Source: Pseudomonadota bacterium
GTDB taxonomy: Bacteria > Pseudomonadota > Gammaproteobacteria > Burkholderiales > Burkholderiaceae_C
Assembly (NCBI GenBank): GCA_023460715.1
Contig: JAEWPH010000247.1
Location: forward strand, 1 to 7,462
Reading direction: 5' to 3'
DNA: 7,462 bases
In this document: positions 6,066 through 7,462 of the stretch, in pieces
Layout: each line of letters begins with the position of its first letter
Position numbering within the stretch: position 1 is the stretch's first letter
The notes under the pieces: model-generated
What the model saw: only the letters and a program-made list of their open reading frames with translations
What the model was told of the DNA's origin: nothing
Databases searched by the model: none
Position numbers and translations under genes: made by a program

Positions 6066-6776
6066 TCAGTCGCCGCGCACCTCGGCCACCAGGGCCTCCA
6101 GCTCGCGCACATCCGCCACCACCAGGGCGTGCGGCCCGTCCTTGCGCAGCACGCCACGCTTGGTGAGGGCGCTCAGCTCGCGCGTGACCTGTTCGCGGTT
6201 GGTGCTGATCTTGCCGGCCAGCACGGCGTGCGCCGGGGCCGGGTCGATGCGGGCGGTGTTGCCCTCCACGCCTGCGGCCTGCGCCAGGCGCAGCAGTTCG
6301 GCATGCAGGCGCGTTTGCACGCCCAGGGTGCTGAGTTCGATGACGCGCTCGGTCAGCCGCCGCACCAGCAGCGTGAGGTTGGCCATCATCCGCATGGCCA
6401 CCACCGGCTCGCGCCGCAGCAGCGCCAAAAAGGCCTCGCCCGGCAGGCACGCCAGCAGCGACGGCTCCAGCGTCACCACGTCGGCCGAGCGGGGCTGGCC
6501 GTCGATGGCCGACAGGTCGCCGAAGTGCTCGCCGGCCTCGTAGTCGCGGAAGGTCACCTCGCGCCCGTTCGCCGAGTAGGTGGTGATGCGCGCGCGGCCC
6601 GACACCAGAAAGAACACCTCGCCCGCCGCGGAGGCCCGCGTGAACACCGGCTTGCGCGCATCGATGGTGCGCCAGTCGCACTCGGCGGCGATGCGGTCCA
6701 GGCAGGCATCGCCCAGGCCGTCCAGCAGAGCAATGCGGCGCAGGGCCAGGCTGGAGCGGGCAGCGGGGGCGGTCAT
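6066..6776 (-). CDS. Crp/Fnr-family transcriptional regulator
   Basis: A 236-residue regulator (with the ATG at 6776) that has a cyclic-nucleotide-binding jelly roll and a winged helix. The sensor domain spans about residues 10-125. Its phosphate-binding-cassette-like segment GEHFGDLSAIDGQPRSA (82-98) keeps the R-S/A end (R96, S97) that contacts cyclic nucleotide phosphate in CRP, with Asp where CRP has Glu. The dimer helix is about 124-150. The recognition region LAGKISTNREQVTRELSAL (186-204) has the R-E-x-V-x-R pattern (194-199). The four-cysteine iron-sulfur cluster of FNR is missing; only C25, C33 and C110 are present, so binding of a nucleotide or another small ligand is more likely. An in-frame GTG at 6815 would add 13 residues; neither start has a good ribosome site, so the start is uncertain. 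The gene diverges from a cyclase-anchor gene, which supports cAMP or cGMP as ligand (inference). Confidence 0.92.
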   Translation of the reverse strand: MTAPAARSSLALRRIALLDGLGDACLDRIAAECDWRTIDARKPVFTRASAAGEVFFLVSGRARITTYSANGREVTFRDYEAGEHFGDLSAIDGQPRSADVVTLEPSLLACLPGEAFLALLRREPVVAMRMMANLTLLVRRLTERVIELSTLGVQTRLHAELLRLAQAAGVEGNTARIDPAPAHAVLAGKISTNREQVTRELSALTKRGVLRKDGPHALVVADVRELEALVAEVRGD

Positions 6777-6832
6777 GGGAGGGGATGGACGGAGGAGGGA
6801 TGGAAGCGATGGCACGGGACGCCGCCCCGCGC

Positions 6833-6845
6833 GGGGGGGGGGGGG
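6833..6845 (+). repeat. Homopolymer of 13 G in the divergent promoter region
   Basis: Thirteen uninterrupted G lie in the 116-base gap (6777-6892) between the Crp/Fnr gene and the cyclase-anchor gene. Such tracts slip during replication and can switch promoters by changing spacing, as the poly-C tracts of Bordetella fim promoters do. The rest of the gap holds a direct repeat GGGATGGA (6782-6789 and 6797-6804), an AT-rich patch at 6851-6859, and no obvious CRP site. Confidence 0.9.
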
Positions 6846-6853
6846 TGGCGCTT

Positions 6854-6859
6854 TATGCT
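6854..6859 (+). promoter_or_regulatory. Possible -10 element for the cyclase-anchor gene
   Basis: TATGCT, in CTTTATGCT, is the only AT-rich patch in the gap and lies 33 bases before the ATG at 6893. A -35 placed 17 bases upstream would overlap the left part of the G run (6831-6836, no match to consensus), so any promoter here would have the poly-G tract as its spacer. The evidence is weak. Confidence 0.2.
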
Positions 6860-6892
6860 CCGGCCCCCTCCGCTCCGCAGCGCCCCCGCTCC

Positions 6893-7462
6893 ATGTCCCT
6901 GCCGCTCCCTCGCCTTCGTCTGCCCACCGTGCGCAACCTGCGCTGGGCCAGCGGCGTGGTGATGTGGGTCTATGTCGCGCTGCACCTGGTCAACCACGCG
7001 GCCGGGCTGGTGTCGCTGGACGCGGCAGAGGCCCTGCGCCGCGGGCTGCACGGCCTGTGGGGCACGGTGCCCGGCACGGTGCTGCTGTATGGCGCGTTCG
7101 CCGTGCACCTGGGCATGGCCGCCGTGGCGGTGTGGCAGCGGCGCAGCCTGCGCATGCCGGCCATCGAGGCGGTGCGTCTGGCGCTCGGCCTGTGCCTGCC
7201 GCTGCTGCTGGCGGCCCACTTCGTGTCCACCCGCTGGGCTCAGGAGGCCTGGGGCGTGGACCCGTCCTACGCCCGCATCGTGCGCGCTATCTGGAGCCCC
7301 GAAAGCCTCGCGCTGCAGCTGTTGCTGCTCAGCACCGCCTGGGCCCACGGCTGCCTGGGCCTGCACCTGGCGCTGCGCCTGCGCGCCGGCTGGCGGCGCT
7401 GGCAGCCGCTGCTGCTGACGGGCGCGGTGCTGCTGCCGGTGCTGGCCGCGCTGGGCCTGCTG
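6893..7462 (+). CDS. Membrane anchor of a CyaC-type adenylate/guanylate cyclase, 3' end outside the window
   Basis: The first 190 residues of a multi-pass inner-membrane protein, still open at the window end. Hydrophobic segments lie at about 18-40, 58-81, 94-113, 138-162 and 172-190. Histidines sit within or near them: H31, H35, H72, H109, H152 and H158, suited to ligating two b hemes. The pattern (ALHLVNHAAGL, then TVLLYGAFAVHLGMA, then RRSLRMPAIEA, then AWAHGCLGLH) matches the succinate-dehydrogenase-like anchor I know from cyclases of the Sinorhizobium CyaC type. In those proteins a ferredoxin-like and/or class III cyclase domain follows, and quinone redox state sets cyclase activity. Those catalytic parts are not visible here, so the cyclase call is by family resemblance. 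The ATG at 6893 has no clear Shine-Dalgarno, but the next Met (24) is inside the first membrane segment. A plain cytochrome-b membrane protein is the alternative. Confidence 0.72.
   Translation, partial: MSLPLPRLRLPTVRNLRWASGVVMWVYVALHLVNHAAGLVSLDAAEALRRGLHGLWGTVPGTVLLYGAFAVHLGMAAVAVWQRRSLRMPAIEAVRLALGLCLPLLLAAHFVSTRWAQEAWGVDPSYARIVRAIWSPESLALQLLLLSTAWAHGCLGLHLALRLRAGWRRWQPLLLTGAVLLPVLAALGLL

Noticed and set aside
6066..6776. FNR-type oxygen sensor with an iron-sulfur cluster
   Set aside because: The N-terminal cysteine cluster is absent; only three scattered cysteines are present.
6851..6865. Resemblance of CTTTATGCTCCGG to the lac promoter -10 region
   Set aside because: It is a short chance similarity with no -35 match at the right spacing. 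I kept it only as a weak possible -10, not as a lac-type promoter.

Overview
The window is GC-rich, tightly packed DNA that looks like a betaproteobacterial chromosome, most likely family Comamonadaceae (Acidovorax-like). This rests on the birA/SPOR pair at the left end, two Bug-type periplasmic receptors, a GcvA-like LysR regulator, and short palindromic intergenic repeats of a kind I remember from Comamonadaceae genomes. The assignment comes from protein character and memory; no search was run.

Left end (1-1516): the 3' part of birA (biotin-protein ligase), then a gap of 84 bases almost exactly filled by a 26-codon proline-rich mini-ORF, then a membrane-anchored SPOR-domain protein. All are on the + strand. 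A weak terminator-like hairpin sits in the 37-base gap where the SPOR gene meets the converging receptor gene.

Centre (1517-5933): a solute uptake and hydrolysis locus. A GcvA-like LysR regulator (+) diverges from a minus-strand operon of a Bug/TctC-type receptor (bug2) followed 18 bases later by an N-formylglutamate amidohydrolase-family enzyme, which ends at a strong intrinsic terminator (2908-2940). Further downstream on the minus strand is a second, closely related receptor (bug1) with its own leader. No TctA/TctB membrane components and no other histidine-degradation genes are visible. The simplest reading is capture of a carboxylated or N-formylated amino-acid-like solute, its hydrolysis, and control by the LysR protein; the true ligand is unknown. 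A LysR-type dyad with a T-N11-A core lies in the divergent promoter region.

Right end (5934-7462): a palindromic repeat separates lysR from a convergent Crp/Fnr-family regulator (-). The regulator diverges from the start of a multi-pass, histidine-bearing membrane protein (+, cut by the window end) that I recognise as the cytochrome-b-like anchor of a class III adenylate/guanylate cyclase of the CyaC type. The 116-base divergent promoter region holds a run of 13 G, a candidate slippage site. Together these suggest a local respiratory-redox to cyclic-nucleotide to Crp signalling pair.

The most interesting points are the cyclase-anchor/Crp pair with its poly-G promoter tract, the receptor-hydrolase-receptor locus, and two diverged copies of one palindromic repeat (2621-2684 and 5985-6049) whose first stem differs by apparently compensatory changes.
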